From assembly GCA_016792625.1 (NCBI GenBank), contig JAEUKK010000096.1:1-64000 (forward strand): a stretch of 64,000 bases of DNA. Reading direction: 5' to 3'. Position numbers and translations under genes: made by a program. Below, piece after piece: positions 41,053 through 50,102 of the stretch (its first letter is position 1; each line of letters opens with the position of its first letter). Origin of the DNA: Deltaproteobacteria bacterium (lineage in GTDB: Bacteria; Myxococcota_A; UBA796; UBA2385). The notes under the pieces are model-generated. The model had not been told where the DNA came from. It ran no database searches and saw only the letters and a program-made list of their open reading frames with translations.

Positions 41053-42339
41053 TCAGGTCCGGCCGCCGGCGCCGACCAGGTTGATGAAGTCCACGCTGAG
41101 CCGGTAGCCGTCCTCGCTCGACCAGCGGTGCCGGGCCCGGTGCACGTAGAAGGTCGTGGCCAGGCGGTCGGCCAGCGCGCCAGCCTGCACCAGCGCGGCG
41201 GCCACGACGGGGTTGAGCGCCCGCGGCGGCGCGCAGAGCCAGGCGGTGGCCTCGGCGTCGCTCATGCCCTGGACGCCGGCGAGGTCCTGCCCCCACTCGA
41301 CCACCACGCGGTCGCCGTTGGCGAGCTGGGGCAGGTCGAGCAGGGTGGTGCCGTCGACCAGCTCGGCGGTCTCGAGGGTGCCCTCGAGCTGCTGGCGCGC
41401 CTCCTCCTCGTAGATGCCGCGGGCGAGGTCCCGCAGCTGCGCCACCGTCCACTTCCCCGAGACGGAGTAGGGCCGCAGCGGGGCGGTCTCGTGGGTGACC
41501 CTGCCGTTGGACCCGACCTTCTTGCGCAGCACGATGGGCTGGTCGGGGTAGCGCGCCGCCCGGCCCTCGCCGGCGGCCTCGTCCCAGCACCGCACCTCGA
41601 TCTGGGCGCTGCGCACCTCCGCCGCCCGGCGCCGCAGCCGCAGCGACAGCAGCTGCTCTCCCCAGCGGAAGCGGGCCGCGGGGCGGGTCCGCACGCCGGC
41701 CGGCCGCACCACCACCGCGTCGAGCTCCACGGTGACGAGCAGGCCCGCCCGGCCCACGAGCTCGGTGAGCAGCGTCCAAGCGTCGTCGCCGTCCCCCGGC
41801 GGCAGGTAGCGACGGCCGACCAGGCCCTCGAGGGTGGTCGCCGCGGCGGCTGGGTCAATCTCCACCCGGAGGCCCTCGGCGCCGGGCACCGCGGCGAGGA
41901 CCTGGGCCACCAGCAGGCCCAGCGGGCGGCGCAGGTCGAGGCTGCCGCCGGTCCAGCGGTGGTCGAGCAGCAGCGCGGTGTAGTCCCGCCCCTCGAGGCG
42001 CAGGCCCTCGCCCCGCTCGTCGAAGGTGGCCTCGGGCTCGTCGACGTAGCCGAGGAAGACCAGCGCATCCCGGCGGGCCACGCTCAGCGTCGCCGCCGGC
42101 TGGCCGAGGTCGGCGCAGTAGATGGCGACCAGCACGCTGCGCACGGCGCGGGGGTCGAGCGGCAGGTCCTGCCAGGCGAGCTCGACCCGAAAGGTGTCCG
42201 CCGCGCGGGCGGGGTTGCGCTCCCACTCTGCGGCGCGGGGCACCACCTCGAAGGTGTGCACCCGGGCCTCGGCGCCGAGCACCAGATCGTCGAGCAGCAC
42301 GCTGAGGACGACGAGGCAGCGCGGGTAGCTGATCGCCAC
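41053..42339 (-). CDS. Tail hub protein (gpD/Mu gp44-like)
   Basis: A 428-residue late-control-D-type hub protein: N-terminal DDLVLGAEARVHTFEV, a domain EGRDYTALLLDHRW, and the IEVRCWDE, LRKKVGSNGRVT, YSVSGKWT series seen in gpD proteins. It connects the tube to the spike. The order LysM protein, hub, spike is typical. Confidence 0.8.
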   Translation of the reverse strand: MAISYPRCLVVLSVLLDDLVLGAEARVHTFEVVPRAAEWERNPARAADTFRVELAWQDLPLDPRAVRSVLVAIYCADLGQPAATLSVARRDALVFLGYVDEPEATFDERGEGLRLEGRDYTALLLDHRWTGGSLDLRRPLGLLVAQVLAAVPGAEGLRVEIDPAAAATTLEGLVGRRYLPPGDGDDAWTLLTELVGRAGLLVTVELDAVVVRPAGVRTRPAARFRWGEQLLSLRLRRRAAEVRSAQIEVRCWDEAAGEGRAARYPDQPIVLRKKVGSNGRVTHETAPLRPYSVSGKWTVAQLRDLARGIYEEEARQQLEGTLETAELVDGTTLLDLPQLANGDRVVVEWGQDLAGVQGMSDAEATAWLCAPPRALNPVVAAALVQAGALADRLATTFYVHRARHRWSSEDGYRLSVDFINLVGAGGRT

Positions 42340-42342
42340 GGG

Positions 42343-42837
42343 TCACCGCCGGGTCGGGAGGGCCAGCACGGTCCCCGGCCGGAGCGGGCCCGCCGGGAGC
42401 GCGTTGAGGGCGGCGATGCGCGGCCACTCGGCCCAGCCGCCGAGGTGGCGCTCGGCGATGGACTGCAGCGTGTCGCCGGCGCGCACGACGTGGACGGCGG
42501 CCTGCTGGCCGGCCAGCCAAGCGGCAGCGCGGGCGTCGACCGCCAAGGCGGCGTCGGTCAGGCGCACCAGCGCGCTGCGGGTGCCCCGCTCCCACTGCCA
42601 GAGGCGGATGCTGTCGATGGCCGCGCCGGTGACCTGGTGCTCCAGCACGTCGCGGCCGTCGAGATCGCGGCGCACCGCCCTGGCGGCGGCCAAGGTCGCG
42701 GCGAGGGCCGCCCGCGCGCCGCCGACCTGGCGCGGGTCGAGGGTGCCGCCCCGCGCCGCCGGCGCCAGGGTGTCGGCCATGGCCTTGGCCTCGGTCGCCA
42801 GCGCGCCGACCGCGGCGACCACCTCGCCCGGCCTCAT
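42343..42837 (-). CDS. LysM-domain tail/baseplate protein
   Basis: A 164-residue protein whose last 52 residues form a LysM domain (VRAGDTLQSIAERHLGGW, then WPRIAALNAL, then GPLRPGTVLALP). LysM tail proteins bind the hub and sometimes peptidoglycan in contractile phages and injection systems. It starts at 42837 with a 4-base overlap with the gene upstream. Confidence 0.82.
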   Translation of the reverse strand: MRPGEVVAAVGALATEAKAMADTLAPAARGGTLDPRQVGGARAALAATLAAARAVRRDLDGRDVLEHQVTGAAIDSIRLWQWERGTRSALVRLTDAALAVDARAAAWLAGQQAAVHVVRAGDTLQSIAERHLGGWAEWPRIAALNALPAGPLRPGTVLALPTRR

Positions 42838-43442
42838 GTCGCCACCGCGGTGACCGCGTTGACCACCGCCACCGCGATGATCGCCGCGTCGGCGGCGAGG
42901 GAGAGGGCGTCGAGCAGGGCCGCCAGCGCGCTGTCGTTGTCGGGCGGAGAGGGCGGCAGCGGCAGCACGATCGCCGCGGCCTCGTCGGCCTCGTGCACCT
43001 CGAAGACCAGCTCGTAGGCGATGTCGTTGACCCGGTTGTAGGACGGCGTGTAGCCCTTCACCAGGCCGCGCCGGACCAAGGCGTCGCCCCAGCTGAGCTC
43101 GACGAGGCCGCCGCCGAGCAGGAGCGCTCGGGCGGCGCTGCTCTGGGCCATCGCCCAGCCCTGCAGCCCGGCGTCGCTGTCGCGGAAGACGCCCCGCAGC
43201 CGGATGTCTCCCTCCGTGACGCCGAGCACCTGCGCGCTGGCGCCGCGCCCGCCCGGGTAGCGCGTGGTGTGCACGCGCAGCTCGGCGCCGGCCTCGACCC
43301 CCTGCTCGGGCAGGTCGGCGCCCTCGAGGGTCAGGCTGCGGAAGGGCGGCGCGATCTCCCGCAGGACGACGGGCACGCCCTCGACGAAGAGCGGCGCCTG
43401 GGCGCGCAGCTTCGCCTCTTCGGCGGCGCGGTTGAACCACAT
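42834..43442 (-). CDS. Tail/baseplate adaptor-like protein
   Basis: A 202-residue protein with mostly beta structure (VELSWGDAL, then GLVKGYTPSYNRVNDIAYELVFEV) and a C-terminal hydrophobic Ala/Val stretch (about 185-202). It sits between tape measure and LysM protein genes, where baseplate adaptors lie in related phages. The C-terminal hydrophobic tail is unusual for a structural protein. Confidence 0.65.
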   Translation of the reverse strand: MWFNRAAEEAKLRAQAPLFVEGVPVVLREIAPPFRSLTLEGADLPEQGVEAGAELRVHTTRYPGGRGASAQVLGVTEGDIRLRGVFRDSDAGLQGWAMAQSSAARALLLGGGLVELSWGDALVRRGLVKGYTPSYNRVNDIAYELVFEVHEADEAAAIVLPLPPSPPDNDSALAALLDALSLAADAAIIAVAVVNAVTAVAT

Positions 43443-43469
43443 GGCTCCTCCTCGGGGCGGGCGCGCCGC

Positions 43470-45335
43470 TCAGCGGACCGACCGGCGGGCCTGCAGCCTG
43501 GACCGGTCCGCCCGGCGCAGCAGCTCGTCAAAGGCGACGGCGACCCGGTCGGGGTCGTCCATGCGCTCGGCCTTCACCTCGACGTGCACCGGGCCGGTGA
43601 AGGTGACGTTGCCCTTGGCGGCGACGGGGGGCTTGGTGGCCGCGGGCGTGTCCTCTTCGCGGGCCAGCGCCGCCAGGTCGGCCGCGTTGGGGACGTAGGC
43701 CCGCGGCCCGCGGACGTTGGCCACGCCGAGGCTCGCCAACAGGTCCCAGACCTTGGCGGCGACGAAGTCGACGCCCTGTCCCATGGCGAGGAAGGCCTGC
43801 CCCACCAGATCGACGGCGCTGGTCGCGAGGCTGAGCAGCAGGCCGTTCCAGTGGAGGAAGACGCCGAACAGGCCCATGAGGCCCGCGCCGACCCGGTTGA
43901 GGATGGAGCCCTCTTGGTTCAGCCGCCCGAAGGCCGCGACCAGCGGCCAGAAGCGCTCTTGGAGGGTGTCGACCGCGTTGGTCACAAAGCCGGTCACCGC
44001 CGGGAACTCCCCCATCGCGCCAGAGACAGCGAGGAAGGCGCCGCCGATCGCCACCGCCACCGGGGCCAGCACGGCGAGGGCCTCGGCCAGCACGCCGATG
44101 CCGAGGCCGCCCGCCGCCGCGCCGCCCGCCGCGCCCGCGGTCGCGCCGCCGCCCCCCACGAGGCCCGCGGCGCCGCTGAAGGCCTCGGCGAGCCCGCCGA
44201 GCTTGCTCGCACCGCCGACCAGGGCGCCAAAGGTGGCCAGCATGCCGCCGCCCGAGGCGAGGCCGCGCATCCACCCCGGGCCCTCGCCGCCGGCGACCCG
44301 CTCCACGCCGCTGAGCATGCCCTCGAGGCCGCCGACGCGCCCGAGCACCCGCTCCACCACCGCCTCGACACCCTGCCAGGCGGCGAGCACCCGGCCCCCG
44401 ATGAGGCCCGCGACCCGGTCGAGCTGGGCGCTGTGCCCCGCCAGCCAGGTGTTCGCCGACCGCAGCCGCTCGAGCCAGGCGTCGTAGATCGGGCGGGTCG
44501 CGAGGCGGGCGACCTGCCGCAGGCCGTCTTGGAAGGTCGAGAGCTGGGCGTCCCAGCCCTTGCCCATGAGCGCGACGCCGGCGCCAAAGCGCCCAAAGGC
44601 CCGGTTGAGGGTCTCGAAGCGGGCCGTCACGTCGAGCTTGGTGAAGGCCTTCTGCGAGACACCCGCCGCCGCCAGCGCCGCCGCCACGATCGGCGTCTCT
44701 TGGTCCGACACGTTGCCCGACAACGCCTGCGCCACGTCAAAGCCGGCGGTCTGCATGCCCTCGTTGCCGCGCAGGGCCATCCCGGCGGCCAGCGCGTTGC
44801 GGGTCAGCTCTCGCACGCCCTCGTCGCCCTTGCCCGCGGCGTTCGCGAAGCTGAGCACCCGGGCGGCGGCGGTCGAGTAGTCGGCGAGCTCGCCCACGCC
44901 CGCGGCGGCGTCGGCGGCGAGGCCATGCATGAGCCCGCGGCTGCGCTGCAGAGCGTCGTCGATGGGCAGGTTGAGCTGGGCGCTGAACAGCGTCGCCATG
45001 CCCGCTTGCAGTGTGTCCATCTCGGCGTGCATCGCCGCGATGCCGCCCGCCGCCTCGCGCAGGCCGAGCGCGGCGAGGCCTCCGCCGACCACGCCGCGTC
45101 CGACGCTGCCCACGAGGTCGCCGAACACGGCCTGCAGCTGCTCCGCTGCGGCGCCCACGCCCGCGAAGCCGCTGCTGAGGCCGCCGCTGATGCCCCGGCC
45201 CAGCGCCGCGCCCGCGCGGGTGCCCGCGCGCTGGGCCGCGCCGACGACGGACTCGACCCGCTGGGTGGCCTGGGCCACGCCAGGCGCCGTGCCGTCGTCG
45301 ATGACGATGCGGCCGACGATCTTGAAGCTCTCCAC
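43470..45335 (-). CDS. Tape measure protein
   Basis: A 621-residue, Ala/Gly-rich protein with long helical parts and hydrophobic segments (about 395-450 GLVGGGGATAGAAGGAA, LAEALAVLAPVAVAIGG) and N-terminal strands (FKIVGRIVIDDG). It lies directly after the tail chaperone pair, which is the standard place for the tape measure. Its length sets tail length; 621 residues implies a tail of about 90 nm under the usual 1.5 angstroms per residue rule. Confidence 0.85.
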   Translation of the reverse strand: MESFKIVGRIVIDDGTAPGVAQATQRVESVVGAAQRAGTRAGAALGRGISGGLSSGFAGVGAAAEQLQAVFGDLVGSVGRGVVGGGLAALGLREAAGGIAAMHAEMDTLQAGMATLFSAQLNLPIDDALQRSRGLMHGLAADAAAGVGELADYSTAAARVLSFANAAGKGDEGVRELTRNALAAGMALRGNEGMQTAGFDVAQALSGNVSDQETPIVAAALAAAGVSQKAFTKLDVTARFETLNRAFGRFGAGVALMGKGWDAQLSTFQDGLRQVARLATRPIYDAWLERLRSANTWLAGHSAQLDRVAGLIGGRVLAAWQGVEAVVERVLGRVGGLEGMLSGVERVAGGEGPGWMRGLASGGGMLATFGALVGGASKLGGLAEAFSGAAGLVGGGGATAGAAGGAAAGGLGIGVLAEALAVLAPVAVAIGGAFLAVSGAMGEFPAVTGFVTNAVDTLQERFWPLVAAFGRLNQEGSILNRVGAGLMGLFGVFLHWNGLLLSLATSAVDLVGQAFLAMGQGVDFVAAKVWDLLASLGVANVRGPRAYVPNAADLAALAREEDTPAATKPPVAAKGNVTFTGPVHVEVKAERMDDPDRVAVAFDELLRRADRSRLQARRSVR

Positions 45336-45353
45336 GGCTCACCCCGCGGCCGC

Positions 45354-45512
45354 TCAGGGCGCCGGCTGGTTCTCCCGTTCGACCAGGCGCCCCAGCGCCT
45401 CCTGGTAGGCCCGCGCCTCGGCCACCGTCAGCGAGAGCACCTCGCTGAGCGGCTGGTGCCCGTACCGGGTCAGGTACGCGACGAGGTCCCAAGCGCGGGC
45501 CGCGCTTCCCCC
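45354..45512 (-). CDS. Probable -1 frameshift extension of the tail chaperone
   Basis: After the GGGGG run at 45512-45508 the frame -1 to the chaperone stays open to a stop at 45354, reading AWDLVAYLTRYGHQPLSEVL and on to ARAYQEALGRLVEREN. This frame has no usable start codon, and it is exactly in the place of gpT in lambda-type gpG-T pairs or Mu gp42. The slip site is not a perfect X-XXY-YYZ heptamer, so the exact position is uncertain. Confidence 0.65.
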   Translation of the reverse strand, partial: GGSAARAWDLVAYLTRYGHQPLSEVLSLTVAEARAYQEALGRLVERENQPAP

Positions 45513-46138
45513 ACGGTCACCTCGGGGGGCGCGTGCATCTCCATCCAGGCCGCGCCGAGCAGGGCGCTCTCTTTGCCGGTGAAGCGCTCGTCCCAGAGCC
45601 GCGGGGTCCAGGCCGGGGCCGGGGCGCCGTCGACCTCGACGACGCTCCGGCGCAGGCCGTCGAGCAGGCTGGCCCAGGCGCGCGCGCCCGGGCTGCGCAC
45701 CGACCGCGCGGCGCCCAGCACGTCGCGCAGGGTGTCGAAGCTGCCCGCCTCGAGGACGACCTCGCGGCCCCCGGGCAGGCGCACCCGCCAGCGCTCCGGG
45801 CCGGCGCCGTCGTCCTCGACCTCGGCCGAGGCGAGCAAGGCCTCGACCTCGGCGGGCGCAGCTTCGTGCACCTGCGAGAAGGCTTTCACGAGGCCGCTGA
45901 CCTCGCGCGCCTTGGGGAAGAGCTGCGCGAAGCGCTCGGTCAGCACGTCATACTGGACGGGCTCGCCATCCACCTCGCGCAGCGCCATGAGCAGCCCCTG
46001 GCGCCGCACCGCGAGCTCGTCGGTCTCGCCGGCGGCCTGCGCGGCGTGCAGCAGCTCGCTCGGCTTGAGCAGCGCGAGCAGCACGCGCCGGGCGCCCACC
46101 CGCACCTCGACCACCTGGCCGGTCGCCGGGCCGCTCAC
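45470..46138 (-). CDS. Tail assembly chaperone (gpG-like)
   Basis: A 222-residue protein starting at a GTG (46138) that overlaps the tail tube stop (GTGA). It has a beta-rich N-terminus (VEVRVGARRVLLALLKPSEL) and a helical rest. It lies between tube and tape measure, and its 3' end overlaps a -1 frame that could be joined by frameshifting. These features define gpG-type chaperones better than sequence does. Confidence 0.72.
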   Translation of the reverse strand: MSGPATGQVVEVRVGARRVLLALLKPSELLHAAQAAGETDELAVRRQGLLMALREVDGEPVQYDVLTERFAQLFPKAREVSGLVKAFSQVHEAAPAEVEALLASAEVEDDGAGPERWRVRLPGGREVVLEAGSFDTLRDVLGAARSVRSPGARAWASLLDGLRRSVVEVDGAPAPAWTPRLWDERFTGKESALLGAAWMEMHAPPEVTVGEARPALGTSSRT

Positions 46139-46566
46139 AGCGCCACCCGAGGGAAGCCCGTCTCGAGCTTGATGGTGCACTTCATGTTCTCCCCCCGGCC
46201 ATGGCTCACGGAAAAGGCCGTCTTCTTGAGGTCCAGGTACTTGTGCTTGCCCTTCGACCCGTCTCGGAACTTGGTCGTGGTCGCGACGATGAGGGCGAGG
46301 GGCACGCGCAGGGTGGCCGCCGAGTTGATGATGTCGGCGAGGTCGTCGGCCTCTTTGCGGCTGACGTCCACCTCGATCTCGAGCTCCCAGCCCAGCGGCT
46401 CGGTGTTGATGTGCCGCCGGGTGGTGCCGAGCGGCTTGGTCTCGGTCTTCTCGATGACCTCATTGGCCTTGAACTTGACCATCTCGAGCACCTTGGTCGG
46501 GACGCCCGAGATCAAGATCTCGATGTTGAAGTCTTTGCCGGTGGCCGGCAGGTCGATGTCCGACAT
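46135..46566 (-). CDS. Tail tube protein
   Basis: A 143-residue protein with the tube-protein pattern (DFNIEILISGVPTKVLEMV, then LEIEVDVSRKEADDLADII, then LKKTAFSVSHGRGE). It lies directly downstream of the sheath gene and polymerises into the inner tail tube. Confidence 0.82.
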   Translation of the reverse strand: MSDIDLPATGKDFNIEILISGVPTKVLEMVKFKANEVIEKTETKPLGTTRRHINTEPLGWELEIEVDVSRKEADDLADIINSAATLRVPLALIVATTTKFRDGSKGKHKYLDLKKTAFSVSHGRGENMKCTIKLETGFPRVAL

Positions 46567-46574
46567 CGCTCACC

Positions 46575-48074
46575 TCACTCTGCGGTGATGCTGACCGTGG
46601 TGCCGACCTGCGCCCGCAGGACGATGACCTCAGCCATGCTGTAGAGGCGGACCCGCAGGACGAGGGTCCACCGGCCGGCCGCCAGGTCGCCGGTGGTGTT
46701 GCCGCCGAAGGGGTCGAGCTGGAAGTCCGCGATGCTGCGGTCGGCCTTCAGCCCGCTGAGGAAGCCCACCACGGCGGTGACCAGCGCGTCGGCGTTGGGG
46801 CCGAGGTCCCGGGTGGTGAGGTCCACGTCGAGCTGCGACTCGGTGAAGCGCTCGGCGTGGCGGCTGAGGCTCTCGAGCAGGAAGTCGGTCATCCGCCGGT
46901 CGTAGATGCGGGTCCGGCCGCTGCGGGCCGTGGTGCACCCGAGCCGCAGGATGCAGCCCTCGAAGGCCGAGGACATGAACCAGGGCGCCACGCCCGCCTC
47001 GTTGAGCAGGTCGAGCGTCGTGGTGGTCGCCGAGCTGTCGGCCAGCGAGGTGATGCCGCGGAGGAAGGGCGCGCCGCCGGCGCCGCCGGGGCTGAGCCAC
47101 GGCTCGACGTTCGCGATGGCGAAGGCGGCCCAGGCGTTGCCGTCGACGGTGACCTCAGGGTTGGCCGGGTCGAGGAAGTTGACCGTCCGCACGCGGGGCC
47201 AAGTGTAGACCAGCCGGTCGCTGCGGTAGTCCTCGACGTAGGCCATGGCGTCGTCGGCGGCTTGGCCGGGCACGGCGCTCAGCGCCGCCATGCCGCGCTG
47301 CACCGCATCGGCCCAGGCCTTGAGCCCCGCGTTGACGTTGTCGACCAGGCCGGCGGGCGCCTCGGCGACGAAGAGCACCGCCACCGCGGCGCTCTCGGCG
47401 TAGAAGCAGCGGATGCCCTTCGCGGCGCTGCTGCTGCCCACGAAGTCGCCGGCCACCGGGCTGCCGTCGGCGCCGCCGGTGAACGCGGTGGCAGCGCAGG
47501 TCGCCGGCATCGCCGTGGGGCTCGCGCTGGTCAGCCGCACCAGGGGGTCGCTGAAGGCCGCGAGGTCGGCGAGGCCGAGGTCCTTGTAGCGGGCGGCGTA
47601 GGACGTGCCGACGCTGATGAGCAGGTCGCGCTTGGCGCTGTCCCCGCCCGAGGCGGCCGCCCACTGGTAGCGCAGGCTGTTGCCCAGGCTGCCGACGTGC
47701 GCCGCGCTCAGGGTGACCGTGCCCGAGCCTGCGGTCAGGTCGCCCGAGCTCGCCGCGGCGGCGCCGGTCGCGCCCACCCGGACCACGCGCAGGCCGCCGG
47801 CGGGCAGCACCTGGTTCTGCAGGGCGAGCACCGCGGGCCAAGCGGCGGTGTCCTTCGTGGCGCTGAGCGCGTTGGGGTAGAAGACCTCCCAGAGCTCGGC
47901 GGGGTTGGTGATGAGGGTGACCTCGTCGGTTGGGCCCCAGGGCAGGAGGGCGACCAGGCCGACCAGGTTCGTCGACACGCCCTCGACCGGCCGCGGCGAG
48001 GCCACCTCGAAGAGGTTGACGCCGTAGCCAGCGGCGGAGAGGGCGCTGATGCGCCGGACCAGTGAACCGGACAT
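46575..48074 (-). CDS. Contractile tail sheath protein
   Basis: A 499-residue sheath protein with N-terminal GVSTNLVGLVALLPWGPTD, the core GGLRVVRVG segment, and the family-typical C-terminal part (FLLESLSRHAERF, SGLKADRSIADFQLD, GRWTLVLRVRLYSMAEVIVLR). It contracts to drive the tube through the host envelope. The sheath defines this phage as a myovirus type. Confidence 0.92.
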   Translation of the reverse strand: MSGSLVRRISALSAAGYGVNLFEVASPRPVEGVSTNLVGLVALLPWGPTDEVTLITNPAELWEVFYPNALSATKDTAAWPAVLALQNQVLPAGGLRVVRVGATGAAAASSGDLTAGSGTVTLSAAHVGSLGNSLRYQWAAASGGDSAKRDLLISVGTSYAARYKDLGLADLAAFSDPLVRLTSASPTAMPATCAATAFTGGADGSPVAGDFVGSSSAAKGIRCFYAESAAVAVLFVAEAPAGLVDNVNAGLKAWADAVQRGMAALSAVPGQAADDAMAYVEDYRSDRLVYTWPRVRTVNFLDPANPEVTVDGNAWAAFAIANVEPWLSPGGAGGAPFLRGITSLADSSATTTTLDLLNEAGVAPWFMSSAFEGCILRLGCTTARSGRTRIYDRRMTDFLLESLSRHAERFTESQLDVDLTTRDLGPNADALVTAVVGFLSGLKADRSIADFQLDPFGGNTTGDLAAGRWTLVLRVRLYSMAEVIVLRAQVGTTVSITAE

Positions 48075-48104
48075 GGGGAGCTCCAGGGACGGGAGGGGGC
48101 GGCC

Positions 48105-48692
48105 TCAGAGAGCCGAGCCGCCGATGTCGCCGCTGACGGCGAAGGTGGAGAACGCCGGGCCCCGCCGGCTGCGGACCCGGTCGCTGCGCAGCCGCAGCGT
48201 CCAGCGGCAGCGCCAGAGGCCCTGGGCCACGCCCTCTGCCGAGGCCTCGCGCTGGGCGCGCAGCACGTCGACGTTGAGCGGGCGGCCGTCGGCCCGCTGC
48301 AGCCAGAGCCCCGGGGGGCCGGTGGGCGCGTCGAGGGCGGCCTCGACCGCCCCGGCCACCGGGCCGAGCTGGGCGGCGTAGGCCACCCAGAGGTCGAGCT
48401 GGGCCTCGAGCTCGACGGTGCCGATGCGCTCTGTCACGGTGATCTGGCCGTCGGCCTCGCGGACGCTCCCGACCACCACCGGGGCGTGGCGCTGCCCCTC
48501 ATCGATGACCGGGGTGAGCGTGAGCAGCGGCCCAGCGTCGACCCGCAGCGCGGCGTCAGCTTCGGGCCAGCCCTGCCGCACCACGAGCCCGCGGTAGCCC
48601 TCGGGCAGCCACCCGCTGAGGATGGTGGCCTGCAGGTGCGCCTCGAGCGCGTCGAGGCAGGCAGCGACCGGGTCAAGCGGCGGCGGCGGCAT
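48105..48692 (-). CDS. Tail terminator/completion-like protein
   Basis: A 195-residue protein with no firm family match. Position directly before the sheath gene, a length near 190, and its N-terminal helix then beta pattern (VAACLDALEAHLQATIL, then GLVVRQGWPE) fit tail terminator proteins. It starts inside the stop of the gp10-like gene (TGATG). Confidence 0.6.
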   Translation of the reverse strand: MPPPPLDPVAACLDALEAHLQATILSGWLPEGYRGLVVRQGWPEADAALRVDAGPLLTLTPVIDEGQRHAPVVVGSVREADGQITVTERIGTVELEAQLDLWVAYAAQLGPVAGAVEAALDAPTGPPGLWLQRADGRPLNVDVLRAQREASAEGVAQGLWRCRWTLRLRSDRVRSRRGPAFSTFAVSGDIGGSAL

Positions 48693-49183
48693 CAGAGGCT
48701 CGCGATCGCGTCGCGGAAGACCCGCTCGACGAGGGGCTTCTGCTTGCGGAGCAAGAAGCGGGGCGGCGAGCCCCGCAGGTGGATGCGCCGGCGGATGATG
48801 TGGGCGACGCGCAGGGCGTCGGCCTCGACCAGCGGCGGGCGTCCGCCCGAGGACCGGCCGACGAGCTGGCGCCGGACCCAGCCAAGGATGGGGGCCAGCG
48901 GTGGCCCCGCAGCGCCCGGCCGGCGGCCGTACTCGATGGCTGCGGCGTGAGGGGCGTCGTTGTAGAGCTCGGCGCCGTCGGGCGTCGGGCGCGCCTGCCA
49001 GCCGCGCTTGAAGGTGCCGAGGTCGACCAGGCCGGCCTCATCGGTGTCGGCGATGGCGCCGGCCACGCCCGCGTGGGCGGCCTCGAGCGCGCCGGCGAGC
49101 AGCACAGCGCGGGAGCGCTCGACCAGCGTCTGCAGCGCCGCCTTCACCGAGTCCTGGCCGAGGCGGATGACGAGCTCGGCCAT
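48692..49183 (-). CDS. HK97 gp10-like tail completion protein
   Basis: A 163-residue protein with the gp10-family hallmark of a conserved Gly-Trp then YNDAPHAAAIEYGRRPG (about 72-93), and a Pro-rich end part with LRKQKPLVERVFRDAI. It completes the head-tail joining region. It lies in the usual order between connector and terminator genes. Confidence 0.78.
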   Translation of the reverse strand: MAELVIRLGQDSVKAALQTLVERSRAVLLAGALEAAHAGVAGAIADTDEAGLVDLGTFKRGWQARPTPDGAELYNDAPHAAAIEYGRRPGAAGPPLAPILGWVRRQLVGRSSGGRPPLVEADALRVAHIIRRRIHLRGSPPRFLLRKQKPLVERVFRDAIASL

Positions 49184-49190
49184 GGGGACC

Positions 49191-49610
49191 TCAGGCGCCG
49201 GGGCGGGCGTGGGCGGGCACCAGGGCCTGCCGCCACTCCAGCAGGCGGGCCTCGGGCGGCCCGCTCGGGCGGTGGGGCACGTCGTCGATGAGCCAGAGCA
49301 CCTCGACGCCGGCGGGCAGCGTGCCCGCGCCGAGGGCCTCGGCGGTCAGCGTGGCGCTGATGCGGTCGACGGTGACCGCCCCCTCGACCGCGCGGCCGCC
49401 CTCACTCCAGGCGTGCCGGCGGTCGGCCCGCACCCGCGGGCGGGGCCGCAGCTCGAGGTCCTCGTGGCTCGGGACCCCGCGGCCCGGCGCGCCGCCCGAC
49501 CAGGTGGTGCGGCGGATGATGACGTCGTGCAGCCGCAGGCCCGCCGCGTCGTCGATGACCTCCTGGCGGACCTCATCGACGAGCGCGACGAGCTCCGCGC
49601 GCAGGCTCAC
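49191..49610 (-). CDS. Head-tail joining hypothetical protein
   Basis: A 139-residue protein with no named family visible: an N-terminal helix (SLRAELVALVDEVRQEVI) and beta-rich rest with a Trp-rich WLIDDVPHRPSG segment. Its place in the neck gene block and 4-base overlap with the gene upstream suggest a neck or stopper protein. Confidence 0.62.
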   Translation of the reverse strand: MSLRAELVALVDEVRQEVIDDAAGLRLHDVIIRRTTWSGGAPGRGVPSHEDLELRPRPRVRADRRHAWSEGGRAVEGAVTVDRISATLTAEALGAGTLPAGVEVLWLIDDVPHRPSGPPEARLLEWRQALVPAHARPGA

Positions 49611-50101
49611 GACGCGGCGGCGGCCGGGGCAGCCGGCGCCTTGGGGAAGCGCTCGACCTTCTCGGCGTGCCGCTTGAGCAGCCAGGTGGCCAGGGGGCCG
49701 CTGCGCACATCACCGCGACCGAGGCGCAGCGGGCGCCCGTCGGGGCCGTCGTCGATGAAGGCCTCGACGAGCACGCGCACGCAGTCGCTGGCGACCTCGG
49801 CGGGGCGGCGGGCCGGCGCCGAGAGGTTGAAGCGCTTGCGCAGGCGCGCGACGCCTTCGGCCACGTCGCTCACGGTGTCGGCCACCTTGGTGACCACCGC
49901 GGCCAGATCGGCGACCGTATCGGCCACCTTGGTGACCGCTCCGCCCACCCGGTCGAGGCTCTGCTCGAGGCGGTCGAGGCGGGCCTCGAGGCGGCCGAGG
50001 CGGGCGTCCACGGGCTCGATGGTCCCGGCGGCGGTCCGGGCCTCGGCCTTGGGGGCCTTCTCGGCGATGGGCTTGTCAGAGGGGGGCGGGGCAGCGGACA
50101 T
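49607..50101 (-). CDS. Coiled-coil structural or adaptor protein
   Basis: A 164-residue protein. Residues about 28-95 form a clear coiled coil with heptads (LGRLEARLDRLEQSLDR, VADTVADLAAVV, VADTVSDVAEGV) with an internal repeat of the segment VxKVADTV. The C-terminal part is a small domain with FIDDGPDGRPLRL. It is unusual between connector genes and could be a head decoration or fibre. It starts one base after the stop of the connector-like gene. Confidence 0.62.
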   Translation of the reverse strand: MSAAPPPSDKPIAEKAPKAEARTAAGTIEPVDARLGRLEARLDRLEQSLDRVGGAVTKVADTVADLAAVVTKVADTVSDVAEGVARLRKRFNLSAPARRPAEVASDCVRVLVEAFIDDGPDGRPLRLGRGDVRSGPLATWLLKRHAEKVERFPKAPAAPAAAAS

Positions 50102-50102
50102 C

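Noticed and set aside
40105..46172. Very long plus-strand open frames across the tail genes
   Set aside because: They are antisense to the tail genes, whose products match phage families in the right order.
34316..48074. The contractile apparatus as an extracellular injection system
   Set aside because: Capsid, scaffold, portal and both terminase genes follow in the same block, and no AAA+ ATPase of the injection-system type is seen. It is a phage.
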